From contig CP121458.1 in assembly GCA_029690005.1 (NCBI GenBank), positions 3,038,001-3,102,000 on the forward strand: a stretch of DNA of 64,000 nucleotides. Reading direction: 5' to 3'. This DNA is from Prescottella defluvii (lineage in GTDB: Bacteria; Actinomycetota; Actinomycetes; Mycobacteriales; Mycobacteriaceae). Under the pieces are notes generated by a model. The model was not told the DNA's origin, searched no databases, and saw nothing but the letters and a program-made list of their open reading frames with translations. Below, in pieces: positions 1 through 8,092 of this stretch. Numbering within the stretch: position 1 is the first letter of the stretch; every line of letters starts with the position of its first letter. Made by a program: the position numbers and the translations under genes.

Positions 1-24
1 CGGCAGAATTGGCTCTCAGGTGCG

Positions 25-1287
25 ATGTGTGCGGCATTCACGAGCATTAGCGTTGCGGCAATGATGAACGCTTTGTCGACAGGGATCGCTGCTCTGCTGC
101 GGCCGGAGCCAGTCGCACTGAGCACGCGGTGGCGTGCGCCCACGAGTTGGGCTGGAGCGCTCAGAGTTTCCCTCGGAGTGTTGCTGGTGGTCGGGTTGTT
201 CGCGGCGTCGGTCGTGCAGCTCAACGGCATGTTGTCCTCTGTGGCCGTGTGCTACGCGATCGGGGCGCTGCAGACCCTGCCGTTGTTGCTCAGCTGTGCT
301 GCGCCGGTTCTGGCCTGGCAGCTCGTCGCGCTGGGCATGTTCGCGGGAACGATCTCCGGGCTGTTCCAGGACGGCGCTGCCTTCGCGTGGCCGTCGGCGG
401 GGTGCATTGCCGCGCTCGTCGCCGTGTACCGGCTGGCACGCGCCCGACCGTCGAACGTGGCGAGCGCGGCCGTCGCAGTATCCGTGGTGGTCGTGGCTGC
501 GCCTGCGATGTGGACTGTGGGGATGCCCTTGTTCCGGTTGGTGACGATTGCGATTGCGTTGACTGCGGTTGCCGTCGGTGGTTCGATCGTGCAGCAGTTG
601 CGGTCTACCGAAATCGCTCTCGCCGGCGAGAGGCAGGAGCGGATCGATCAGGACCGCCATCAGGCAGTCATGGAGGAGCGAACGCGGATCGCGCGGGAGT
701 TGCATGATGTGGTCGCCCATCACATGTCGATGATTGCAGTTCAGGCGCAGGCCGCGCGATTCAAGAATGATGCGCTCCCGCCGGCGGCGACCGATGCGTT
801 CGACAACATTCACCAGGCGTCGGTTACGGCGTTGACGGAGATGCGGCAGGTGGTCGAACTCCTGCGTGATCCGGACGAGGGCACAGAGCATGCACCGGCG
901 CCGAATCTGTCCGACCTCGATACCTTGGTCGACCAGTGGCGCAGGTCCGGTGCGCAGCTCACACTGCGTCGAACGGGATCGTTCGCGGACCTTCCCGAAA
1001 CGCTGTCCGCGAGTGCGTACCGCATTGTCCAAGAATCGCTCACGAACGCGGCACGGCACGCGCCCGGGGCTGCCGTGGACGCCGAGATCGTGCATCTCGA
1101 TGACACTCTCACGGTGCGCGTGTCCAATGCCGTCACGGAAACAACCAGTAGCTCGGCGGGTTCAGGTGAGGGACGCGGGTTGCTCGGCATCCGCGAGCGG
1201 GCTGCAGTCTTCGGCGGTCGGTCCACCGCCGGACTCACCGACGACGGTCGATACGAGGTTTCTGCTACGTTCCCGATCCAGGCATGA
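25..1287 (+). CDS. Sensor histidine kinase, NarL/DesK type
   Basis: Membrane sensor of a two-component system; autophosphorylates on His and passes phosphate to the regulator encoded 49 bases downstream. The N-terminal ~190 residues are hydrophobic with several membrane segments. A HisKA_3 dimerisation/phosphoacceptor box follows at about residues 217-240 (EERTRIARELHDVVAHHMSM, His in ELHDVVAHH). The C-terminal HATPase_c domain has an N box (ESLTNAARHA) and a GRGLLGIRERA G-box. At 420 residues it has the usual family length. The first ATG at 25 is used; a second ATG pair at 61-66 is an alternative and neither has a strong ribosome site. The stimulus cannot be read from the sequence. Confidence 0.9.
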   Translation: MCAAFTSISVAAMMNALSTGIAALLRPEPVALSTRWRAPTSWAGALRVSLGVLLVVGLFAASVVQLNGMLSSVAVCYAIGALQTLPLLLSCAAPVLAWQLVALGMFAGTISGLFQDGAAFAWPSAGCIAALVAVYRLARARPSNVASAAVAVSVVVVAAPAMWTVGMPLFRLVTIAIALTAVAVGGSIVQQLRSTEIALAGERQERIDQDRHQAVMEERTRIARELHDVVAHHMSMIAVQAQAARFKNDALPPAATDAFDNIHQASVTALTEMRQVVELLRDPDEGTEHAPAPNLSDLDTLVDQWRRSGAQLTLRRTGSFADLPETLSASAYRIVQESLTNAARHAPGAAVDAEIVHLDDTLTVRVSNAVTETTSSSAGSGEGRGLLGIRERAAVFGGRSTAGLTDDGRYEVSATFPIQA

Positions 1288-1336
1288 ACGCACCGACTCC
1301 GAGACGGTGCATACTCCGTCGGTTGTTAGGGGAGAG

Positions 1337-1999
1337 ATGACGACGATCACCGTTCTGCTCGCCGACGATCAGGAACTGGTGCGGGACGGCATCGCGGCTG
1401 TGCTCAACGCCGAGAACGACATCACTGTGATTGGTGAGGCCTCGAACGGTAGGGAGGCGATCCATCTCGCCCGAAGCCTTTGCCCCGACGTCATCGTGAT
1501 GGACATTCGGATGCCAGTCCTCGACGGTATCCGGGCGGCCGAGGAAATCCTCGCGGACGACGCCAACTGTTCGAAAGTGTTGATGCTCACCACATTCGAT
1601 CTCGACGACTACGTTTATGACGCACTCAGCGTCGGTGCCAGTGGGTTTCTCCTCAAGCAGGCGCCTTCAGCGGAATTCACCCGCGGTGTGCGGACGGTCG
1701 CCGCAGGAGAATCCATGCTGGCGCCGACGGTGACGACGCGTCTGATCGCCGAGTTCTCTCGCCGCCGCAGTCGACGCCGGAACAACGATTCAGCTCCGGC
1801 ACTCACTCCTCGTGAACTGGACGTGCTGCGAGCACTTGCGCGCGGGCTGTCGAATCGTGAGATCGCGGCCGAACTCTTTCTGGCTGAGGAGACCGTCAAG
1901 ACCCACGTCGGTCGGATCCTGTCGAAGCTCGGCTTGCGCGACCGAACCCAGGCCGTCGTCTTCTACTACGAGAGTGAACTCGCGCACGGAGACAGGTAG
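1337..1999 (+). CDS. Response regulator, NarL/LuxR family
   Basis: Partner of the preceding kinase. The receiver domain has the acidic pair ADDQ near residue 10, the phosphoacceptor Asp in DVIVMDIRMP near residue 54, and a Lys in FLLKQAP near residue 105. The C-terminal GerE/LuxR helix-turn-helix contains LTPRELDVLRALARGLSNRE and TVKTHVGRILSKLGLRDR. The ATG at 1337 is chosen because GGGGAGAG lies just upstream and the receiver begins immediately; the open frame runs further upstream but that part is kinase in another frame. The 220-residue length is typical. It probably controls its own operon and unknown distal targets. Confidence 0.92.
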   Translation: MTTITVLLADDQELVRDGIAAVLNAENDITVIGEASNGREAIHLARSLCPDVIVMDIRMPVLDGIRAAEEILADDANCSKVLMLTTFDLDDYVYDALSVGASGFLLKQAPSAEFTRGVRTVAAGESMLAPTVTTRLIAEFSRRRSRRRNNDSAPALTPRELDVLRALARGLSNREIAAELFLAEETVKTHVGRILSKLGLRDRTQAVVFYYESELAHGDR

Positions 2000-2098
2000 C
2001 TCCTTCGAGGGACAACTGATTCACTCATATGGGTGACGACTGGACGTCTACTGATTTCGTAGCGTCAAAGGCATGATCCCACAACATCTTTCAATTCA

Positions 2099-2116
2099 GA
2101 ACCCGATCTCGGGTTC
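2099..2116 (+). terminator. Hairpin after the two-component operon
   Basis: GAACCCGA and TCGGGTTC form a perfect 8-bp stem with a 2-base centre, followed by a T-rich stretch. It lies 100 bases past the regulator stop in an otherwise featureless gap (2000-2358), so it may end the kinase-regulator transcript. The remainder of this gap shows no gene. Confidence 0.45.
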
Positions 2117-2358
2117 TTGCTGTTCTGCGTCGCAGCGCGAAGCGCCCCACACCTTGTGATGATCGGCGTTGTCCGCGAATTGCGGCAGCCGCGCCCCCCC
2201 GGATTCGCTCGAGCGCGCTCGCCCTTCGCTCGAACTCCCAGCGCTTCCTGCCGGCTCCGGCGCCGAGATGCCGTATTGCCTGGCCACCGCGGTCGGTCAG
2301 CTACCCGCCAGCAAGAACTTCACGTAAGACATTCGACTACTGACGAAAGGACACCCGC

Positions 2359-2990
2359 ATGCCGTCGACAAGGAACAGGAGAAGGCGTACCTCGATCTAT
2401 GCGTCACTGGGAACCCTCGCTGTCGCCCTTCCGATCGCCGCACTGCTGACCGATCGTGCACCGTACCCCTACTCGCAGCGCCGACTTCTCGACGTCGAGC
2501 TTCCATACCTGACCAACAAGCATCTCGACCGGCAGCTCGCCCCACGATCCGGCCAACGAATACTGGAAGTCGGCCGGGAACGGGGCTGCAGACGATGCAC
2601 GTGGCACGTCGACTGGGCGACGCCGGCCGTCTCGACGTCGTCGACATCCAGGCCGACATGATCGACCACATCGCACGCGAGTGCGCCCGCCGCAATCTCA
2701 CCAACGTCCACCCTATGCAAGCCGACGCCACGGCACTTCCGTTCGACGACAACACCTTCGACTCGGTGTACATGATGACCGTCCTCGGCGAGATTCCCGC
2801 AGCGGGATCCGCGGTCCGCGAAATCTCGAGAGTCCTCAAACCAAACGGCACCCTCGTCGTCGGGGAATTCCTTGATCGCCACTGGATTTCTCGCAAACAT
2901 CTCACGAGGATCGCCAACGCCGCGGGACTGGACGAACTACGACGACACGGTCGATTCTGGGGGTACACGACAGCATTCAGGGCGTCCTAG
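2359..2990 (+). pseudogene. Class I SAM-dependent methyltransferase (frameshifted)
   Basis: The protein starts at ATG 2359 behind AAAGGA, with a hydrophobic helix at about residues 12-30. Methyltransferase motif I is split by a shift: the frame reads ILEVGRERG where the family has EVGPGTG. Adding one C in the GGCCGGGAA run near 2573 restores EVGPGTGLQTMHVAR, which joins the second frame from 2595. That frame supplies VVDIQADMIDH, ADATALPFDD and RVLKPNGTLVVGE, all class I landmarks. The gene ends convergently 14 bases from the WYL regulator. Substrate unknown. A sequencing deletion is as likely as a real mutation. Confidence 0.8.
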
Positions 2991-3004
2991 TCCGGCCAGA
3001 CCTG

Positions 3005-4000
3005 CTACTCGATTCGGCGATGTCGATTCCGAAGGTCGCCGGCCGACAGCAGTCTCTGTGCCAACGCGCGCGAGCGTTGTGCGAGCTCTGGCGGGTCGAG
3101 TATCTCGAAGTCGTGTCCCAGCAGGACGATGTGCATCAGGACGGCATCGAGGCTGCTGTCGGCACCACTGAGCACCTCGCAGAACTCGCTCCCTCGAGCT
3201 CGTACGACGGCCGACGACGCCGGAAGCTGCGCGCGTACCGTATCGGCCGGCGCGTGCACGAGGAAACACGCCCGGTGCGGATAGACGCGGCTCGCCACAC
3301 CCTCCTGCACGTACGACGCCGCGTCGGGCGCCCGGCGCGGCCGGAAACGCCAGGTCCGTGTCGACACATGACGCATCCGGTCGAGGCGGAAACTGCGCCA
3401 GTCACCCCGTTCGAGGTCGAACGCGAACAGGTACCAGCGCCGTTCGGACGCGACCAGGCGGTAGGGCTCGACCCGCCGCAGTCGTACCGCCGCCGCGGTG
3501 GGGTAGTCGAAGCCGACCTCGGCCTCGTCGCGACACGCTCTGGCCAGGGTCATCAGCACCTCGGGATCGACCGGTGTGCGGCCTTCGCCGAAGGACTCCA
3601 CCGAGCCGGACAGGGCGCGCACCTCGTGTCGCAATCGGGTGGGCAGTACCTGGTCGAGCTTGGCCAGCGCCCGCAGTGCGGCATCGCTGGTGCCGTCGCC
3701 CCCGCTGTCGGCACCAGCGAGCAGCGAGACAGCGGTGGCGATCGCTTCCTCGTCGTCGAGAAGCAGGGGCGGAAGGTCCTGCCCGGGGTCGAGTTGATAA
3801 CCACCGCCGTCACCGTGGAGGGCGTGCACCGGATAGCCGAGCGCCCGCAGCCGAGCGACGTCGCGCCTCACGGTACGGGGCGTCACTGCCAGTCGGTCGG
3901 CGATGTCGGGGCCGGTCCACCTGCGGCGCTGTTGCAGTAGGCCGAGCAGGGCGAGTACTCGCTCCGTTGTGCCCCGCTCGTCACCACCGGCAGCGTTCAT
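3005..4000 (-). CDS. WYL-domain transcriptional regulator (DeoR-like HTH)
   Basis: An N-terminal winged HTH (RVLALLGLLQQRRRWTGPDI, then DRLAVTPRTVRRDVARLRAL) is followed by a WYL domain with RRVEPYRLVASERRWYLFAF and FRLDRMRHV. These two parts in this order define the YafY-type actinobacterial regulators. The ATG at 4000 is chosen; the open frame upstream to 4132 would overlap the divergent DinB gene. The 54-base space to that gene (start 4055) suggests it controls the dinB-like/ridA pair, as is common for this family. The C-terminal WCX part continues to about residue 330 and looks complete. Confidence 0.88.
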   Translation of the reverse strand: MNAAGGDERGTTERVLALLGLLQQRRRWTGPDIADRLAVTPRTVRRDVARLRALGYPVHALHGDGGGYQLDPGQDLPPLLLDDEEAIATAVSLLAGADSGGDGTSDAALRALAKLDQVLPTRLRHEVRALSGSVESFGEGRTPVDPEVLMTLARACRDEAEVGFDYPTAAAVRLRRVEPYRLVASERRWYLFAFDLERGDWRSFRLDRMRHVSTRTWRFRPRRAPDAASYVQEGVASRVYPHRACFLVHAPADTVRAQLPASSAVVRARGSEFCEVLSGADSSLDAVLMHIVLLGHDFEILDPPELAQRSRALAQRLLSAGDLRNRHRRIE

Positions 4001-4054
4001 GTCGCTCACCCTGCCAGAAGTAGCGGACCGTACCTGTCCGCTCGGGGTGTCACC

Positions 4055-4575
4055 GTGTCCACCATGACAGCGAACGAACTCGATTGGAACCGAACACTGG
4101 GCGAGCAGTTGGACTTCCACTGGAAGCATCAACTGCGAGCACGACTCGACGGCCTCACCGACGACGAGTACTTCTGGTCACCGGTGAGGGATGCTTGGAG
4201 CGTGCGGCCGCGAGGCAGCTCGACGGCGCCCGTCCCGCTCGGTGCCGGGGACTTCACGATGGACTATGGCTCTCCGCAGCCGGTCCCCGCGCCCTTCACC
4301 ACGATCGCCTGGCGACTCGGTCATGTCATCGTCGGCGTGCTCGCCGCGCTCGACCAGCTCGGGACGCAGCTCGAGATCTGGTCAGCCGGGGTGCGCAGCC
4401 TCGGCGAGACTGGCCTACGGCGCCCGGTCGGCGAGAAGGAACCCTTCCCCAGATGCCCATGGCAGATCTCGTGCTGCACATCCACCGTGAGCTGATCCAC
4501 CACCTGTCCGAGGTCTGCCTGCTGCGCGACCTCTATCTCCACACCGAATCCGATGCCGTCGAAGGGGAATCATGA
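4055..4575 (+). pseudogene. DinB-family protein (frameshifted)
   Basis: DinB/YfiT-type four-helix protein, possibly a metal-dependent thiol transferase. The frame from 4055 gives WKHQLRARLDGLTDDEYFW and TTIAWRLGHVIVGVLA, family landmarks with candidate metal-ligand His residues. It derails after GEKEPFP. The expected C-terminus, PMADLVLHIHRELIHHLSEV and LLRDLYLH, continues in another frame to the stop at 4573-4575. One base change in the CCTTCCCCAG run near 4450 joins them. It is divergent from the WYL regulator, and its stop overlaps the next start as ATGA, so it is co-translated with ridA. Confidence 0.8.
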
Positions 4576-5078
4576 TGACCACACAGACGATGCACCTCGA
4601 CCCGGAAGAACTCCACAACAACCCTGCCTTCGTGCAGGGCGTGATCGCACCGGCTGGCCGAACACTGTATGTCGGCGGCCAACTCGGAACCGATCGCACC
4701 GGACGCCTGCTCGACGGCATCGAGGCCCAAACCGGGCAGGCGATGCGGAACGTGCTGACCGTGCTCGCAGCGGCAGGCACCGGCCCCGAGCACGTCGTCA
4801 AACTCAACATCTATCTCGTCCACGGCGTCGACGCACAGGTGGGATACGCGGCGTCACGAGCGGTGTGGGGCGATCACCGCACCGCTGTCACCGTCGTATC
4901 CACCGCTGGGCACGCTCGCCCAGGCGCGCTGGTCGAGATCGACGCGGTAGCGATCATCCCGACCAGGGTGTGCACAACGAACGTTGAGTCAGTCCTGGTC
5001 GTTTGCTGCGTGACGGAGCCTTGCTACTGTCGTGGGCATCGCGACTGGCGTTCGGTGGATTACCACGGGGAAGCGTAG
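4572..5078 (+). CDS. RidA-family (YjgF/YER057c/UK114) deaminase
   Basis: RidA proteins hydrolyse reactive enamine/imine intermediates of PLP enzymes. Residues 1-130 match the family: GVIAPAGRTLYVGGQLGTD near the start and ARPGALVEIDAVAIIP at the usual C-terminus. The frame then runs about 35 further residues (Cys-rich, no homology) to 5078, through the 5' half of the ZTP riboswitch. RidA proteins normally end soon after VEIDAVA, so a lost base near 4965 has probably removed the native stop. The start at 4572 overlaps the DinB stop. Confidence 0.8.
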   Translation: MMTTQTMHLDPEELHNNPAFVQGVIAPAGRTLYVGGQLGTDRTGRLLDGIEAQTGQAMRNVLTVLAAAGTGPEHVVKLNIYLVHGVDAQVGYAASRAVWGDHRTAVTVVSTAGHARPGALVEIDAVAIIPTRVCTTNVESVLVVCCVTEPCYCRGHRDWRSVDYHGEA

Positions 5079-5126
5079 GTCGGAGCGTCGAACGCCTGGG
5101 TGCTCCTCAGTTCATGACTGAGGAGC
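5031..5126 (+). promoter_or_regulatory. ZTP (pfl) riboswitch with SD-sequestering hairpin
   Basis: The pfl aptamer binds ZTP/ZMP, the signal of 10-formyl-THF shortage, and turns on one-carbon and purine genes. The conserved core is present in order: GCGACTGGCG (5041-5050), GGTGGA (5054-5059), ACCACGGGGAAGCG (5062-5075) and CGCCTGGG (5093-5100). Directly after it, GCTCCTCAGT (5102-5111) pairs perfectly with ACTGAGGAGC (5117-5126) over a 5-base loop. The 3' arm contains GAGGAG, the ribosome site of the next gene. This fits translational control in which the OFF state hides the ribosome site. The downstream gene is an AICAR transformylase, whose substrate is ZMP, a textbook pfl target. Confidence 0.88.
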
Positions 5127-5132
5127 GTGCGT

Positions 5133-6278
5133 GTGGATATTCGGTACGGAATGAATCCGCATCAGCGGGCAAGCGTCACCGGTGCGCAGCCTGTGCGCGT
5201 TGTGCACGGGAAGCCGTCGCTGATCAACTACCTCGATGCGCTCAATGCCTGGCAGCTGGTTCGGGAGGCGGCTGCGGCGACAGGTGCAGTCGCTGCCGCC
5301 TCTTTCAAGCATGTGTCCCCGGCGGGCGCGGCGATCGCGGGCGAGATCGACGAAACGACGCGGCGCGCGTGGGACTTCGGCCCAGGTGTGGTGGGTCCCG
5401 TTGCGGCGGCATACGTCCGTGCCCGAGACGCCGACCCGAAATCCTCGTTCGGCGACATGATTGCAGTGTCCGCTCCGGTCGATATGGAGCTTGCGGACCT
5501 GCTGACGCGCGTGGTCTCCGACGGGATCATTGCGCCGGGATTCGCCCCCGGAACCGTGGAGATCCTCGCGCGCAAGAAGCATGGCAGCTTCCTGGTGCTG
5601 GAGGCGGACGCGTCCTTCGAGCCGCCGGAGTGGGAGCACCGCGAGGTGTTCGGGATGGTGCTCGAGCAGCAGCGGGACCGATTCCCGATCACAGCCGACC
5701 TCCTGCGGGTGGCGTGCGGCTCGGCACCGGACCTGGGCGCGATCACGGACGCGCTGCTCGGGATGATCACGCTGCGCTACACGCAGTCGAACTCGGTGGC
5801 CTACGTCAAGGACGGAATGGCTCTGGGGATCGGAGCGGGCCAGCAGTCCCGGGTCGACTGCACGAAACTTGCGGGCAAGAAGACTGCCACCTGGTGGCTG
5901 CGCCGCCACCCCGCCATCGATCGACTTACCTTCGGCGAGAATGTGTCCCGGCAGGATCGGCTGAATTGGCAGATCCGGATCGCCGAGGACGACGTGGCGC
6001 CCTCGCAGCGGTCCGCCCTCGCCGCGGCCGTCGACCACGAGGATGTCGCGTCGGCAACCGCCATTGATCGCGGCGCGTGGCTCGACGAGCTCGATGGCGT
6101 AACACTGGTTTCGGACGGCTTCATTCCTTTTCGCGACAACATCGACCACGCCGTCGGCTACGGGGTCCGGTATGTCGTCGAACCCGGCGGGTCCACCCGA
6201 AGCGACGATGTCCGTGCATCCTGCGAGGAACTGGGCCTGACCCTCATCCACACCGGAATCCGGCTGTTCCATCACTGA
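5133..6278 (+). CDS. Monofunctional AICAR transformylase (PurH C-domain only)
   Basis: Converts ZMP (AICAR) to FAICAR with 10-formyl-THF, the ninth step of purine synthesis. The protein is ~381 residues and contains only the AICARFT domain. The IMP cyclohydrolase (MGS-like) half of normal PurH is absent. Catalytic Lys-His lies in SFKHVSPAGAA; YTQSNSVAYVKDGMALGIGA and GQQSR follow, and the C-terminus SDGFIPFRDN...HTGIRLFHH matches PurH closely. GTG at 5133 is preferred because it sits 7 bases after GAGGAG; GTG at 5127 is too close. Regulated by the upstream ZTP riboswitch. It may back up bifunctional purH under folate stress; that role is inferred. Confidence 0.9.
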   Translation: MDIRYGMNPHQRASVTGAQPVRVVHGKPSLINYLDALNAWQLVREAAAATGAVAAASFKHVSPAGAAIAGEIDETTRRAWDFGPGVVGPVAAAYVRARDADPKSSFGDMIAVSAPVDMELADLLTRVVSDGIIAPGFAPGTVEILARKKHGSFLVLEADASFEPPEWEHREVFGMVLEQQRDRFPITADLLRVACGSAPDLGAITDALLGMITLRYTQSNSVAYVKDGMALGIGAGQQSRVDCTKLAGKKTATWWLRRHPAIDRLTFGENVSRQDRLNWQIRIAEDDVAPSQRSALAAAVDHEDVASATAIDRGAWLDELDGVTLVSDGFIPFRDNIDHAVGYGVRYVVEPGGSTRSDDVRASCEELGLTLIHTGIRLFHH

Positions 6279-6379
6279 GAATCCCGGGCCCTGACGAGGA
6301 AGCGTCCGTGCGGTCTCTCGGGTTCTGAGGAGCCGTTGAAATCTTGCTCACGATCGTGAAAGCGACATAGCCTCTCGGG

Positions 6380-6745
6380 ATGGTGCACAGTGCTGCGAAA
6401 GATGTAGACGGCTACCTGGCCGAGGTGCCCGATGAGCGTAGGGACGCGCTGGCTGAGCTGAGGCAACTGTGCTGCCGGGAGCTGACGGGCTTCACGGAGA
6501 TCATGGCCTACGGTATGCCTGCGTATGAGCGGGACGGTGTCGCGGAGATCGCGTTTGCCAGCCAGAAGCAGTACATCTCCTTCCCTTTGATGCGCAGTGA
6601 TGTGCGTGAGGCGTTCACCGAACGGCTGGCGGGACAGGACATGGGCAAGGGGTGTCTGCGGTTCTGCAGGCCTCAGGCCATCGACTTCGAATTGCTACGC
6701 GATCTGCTGCGAGCAACTGCGGCGCGGCCCGGGACGGTCTGCTGA
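6380..6745 (+). CDS. DUF1801 / YdhG-like protein
   Basis: A 121-residue intact protein. VDGYLAEVPDERRDALAELR followed by EIMAYGMPAYERDG and FASQKQYISFPL are the signature of the DUF1801 fold, related to iron chaperone Fra/YdhG. GKGCLRFCRPQAIDF matches the family's C-terminal segment. The ATG at 6380 is 101 bases after the transformylase stop. The molecular function is not established for most members, and nothing nearby indicates one. Confidence 0.8.
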   Translation: MVHSAAKDVDGYLAEVPDERRDALAELRQLCCRELTGFTEIMAYGMPAYERDGVAEIAFASQKQYISFPLMRSDVREAFTERLAGQDMGKGCLRFCRPQAIDFELLRDLLRATAARPGTVC

Positions 6746-6824
6746 CGCCGGCCCCGGCGTGACGCCCCGGCTTTCACGCACAGGTCAGCGTCCGGGCGGA
6801 TCCGGACCAGCGAGTCGCCGGCGC

Positions 6825-7088
6825 CTACTCGGTCAGATGTGCGGGGGTGTGGGTGACGCCCTCGATGTCACCGACTGTCGCTTCGATCAGCTGGTGCGCC
6901 AGGTCTGCCAGAGCGCGCGCCGTCGCAAGCTCGTCGCCGATCCCCGGAACGTTCCGGTCCACGGGGTTGCGTCGGGCGAGTCCGATGCCGACCAGCGTCG
7001 TCTCATTGGTATGCAGGCGCGCCGTCGAGCGCGTTCGACTCTCGTGCTCGTCGATGGTGATGTCCACGCTCCACTGTTCCGTGTCCAT
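6825..7088 (-). CDS. DUF1876 protein
   Basis: An 87-residue complete protein. WSVDITIDEHESRTRSTARL, then LVGIGLARRNPVDRNVPGIG and ELATARALADLAHQLIEAT, match DUF1876, a small actinobacterial family usually described as stress- or dormancy-associated. It sits alone on the minus strand. The 230 bases to its right (7089-7321) hold no recognisable gene. Confidence 0.85.
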   Translation of the reverse strand: MDTEQWSVDITIDEHESRTRSTARLHTNETTLVGIGLARRNPVDRNVPGIGDELATARALADLAHQLIEATVGDIEGVTHTPAHLTE

Positions 7089-7321
7089 TGCCGAGCTCCT
7101 CTCGCGTCCGTTCCCGGCGAAAACACGCGCCGGGCGTACAGCAAGTCAACCGCCTCAGGAGACGATCCGGTAGGGCCATGCTGCCTCGTACGACTCGACG
7201 ACTCCCTGGGCGGCCGCGCGAGTGAGAGCTGATCGCGTGTGCTGTCGAGGCGCCGAACGGCCGGGGCAGTCGTAGGAGAAGGGGAAACGGCACCGCGTTC
7301 AGCGGACGACGCGGTGTCGTT

Positions 7322-7504
7322 TCACTTTGTCCGTACCGTAGGCGGTGAGGTCAGCTGCCGAAAACTGCTCCGGCAAGCTGGAGCTGTCTGTCGGAATGGG
7401 TGCGCGAAATTCGAAGCACGCGACCATAAGTCGACGACGGCCTCTTCATCGTTGGGCCGATAGGTGCGAATGGTCAGGTTCAGGCCCGCGTAGCTGCCTG
7501 TCAC
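7322..7504 (-). pseudogene. GNAT acetyltransferase, N-terminal fragment
   Basis: The first ~38 residues (LTIRTYRPNDEEAVVDLWSR, then ASNFAHPF) match the beginning of a GNAT N-acetyltransferase. After AHPF the frame loses similarity and stops after 60 residues. No acetyl-CoA binding loop follows in any frame, so the gene is truncated. Its GTG start overlaps the stop of the upstream GNAT gene by four bases, implying the two were translationally coupled. Confidence 0.6.
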
Positions 7505-7994
7505 ATCAGTTCCATGAGAACGTCGGCGCGGGGGTAATAGTCGGCTGCCACGGGAAGCTGCGAGCGATCAGTTCGAACGAATCCTGCCTGCTCGTAGAGG
7601 TAGAGCGCCGCCTCGAGTCTGGTGCTGGTGCCGAGGAATAGACGTGAACCTCCAAGCTCGCGGGCGCGCCCTATCGCGGCGGAGAGGAGCTGCCATCCGA
7701 TGCCGCGGCTCTGGGCCGCCGGCCGCACGCCCATCTTCGCCAGCTCGACGACACCGTCCGGATATGCGATCAGGGCGACGCAGCCGAGAGCGTCTCCGCT
7801 CGCTCGGTCACGGGCGATCAGAACGTCGCCCCCGGCTCGACGATCCGGCCGACGGGGTCAGCCAGAAGCGCCCGCTCGGATTCCTCGAGGCTGAAGTACT
7901 GCGTGACCCATTCCTCGCTGATCTCCCGGAATGCCTCTACGTCCTCCTGCGTGGCGATCGATGCGATCACGATCGGTTCCGGCGGGGTCACCAT
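7501..7994 (-). pseudogene. GNAT family N-acetyltransferase (frameshifted)
   Basis: Acetyl-CoA-dependent N-acetyltransferase. From ATG 7994 the frame reads a GNAT N-terminus ending in DPVGRIVEPG, then stops. Adding one G to the five-G run (minus strand, near 7830) gives GGDVLIARD and joins the second frame, which holds KMGVRPAAQSRGIGWQLLSA, the Q/RxxGxG acetyl-CoA loop, and LYEQAGF. The reconstructed length of ~164 residues is normal. It is divergent from the LysR regulator with 98 bases between starts, so it is a plausible target of that regulator. Confidence 0.8.
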
Positions 7995-8040
7995 GATCCC
8001 AACATCCTCTCTCTTTGTTTGTGCCTAGCTTCGCGCCGCA

Positions 8041-8084
8041 CCTATCGATATGTCCAATAAGCGCCAGGGCGGTAATTCGATAGG
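8041..8084. promoter_or_regulatory. Inverted repeat in the LysR/GNAT divergent promoter
   Basis: CCTATCGA (8041-8048) and TCGATAGG (8077-8084) are perfect inverted arms 28 bases apart, lying just before the LysR start. LysR proteins commonly bind dyads with an ATC-GAT core in divergent promoters, so this is a candidate operator. Confidence 0.4.
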
Positions 8085-8092
8085 TTGCAGAT

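Noticed and set aside
3020-3940. Long plus-strand frame opposite the WYL regulator
   Set aside because: It is the antisense shadow of a clear WYL-domain gene; the translation has no family features.
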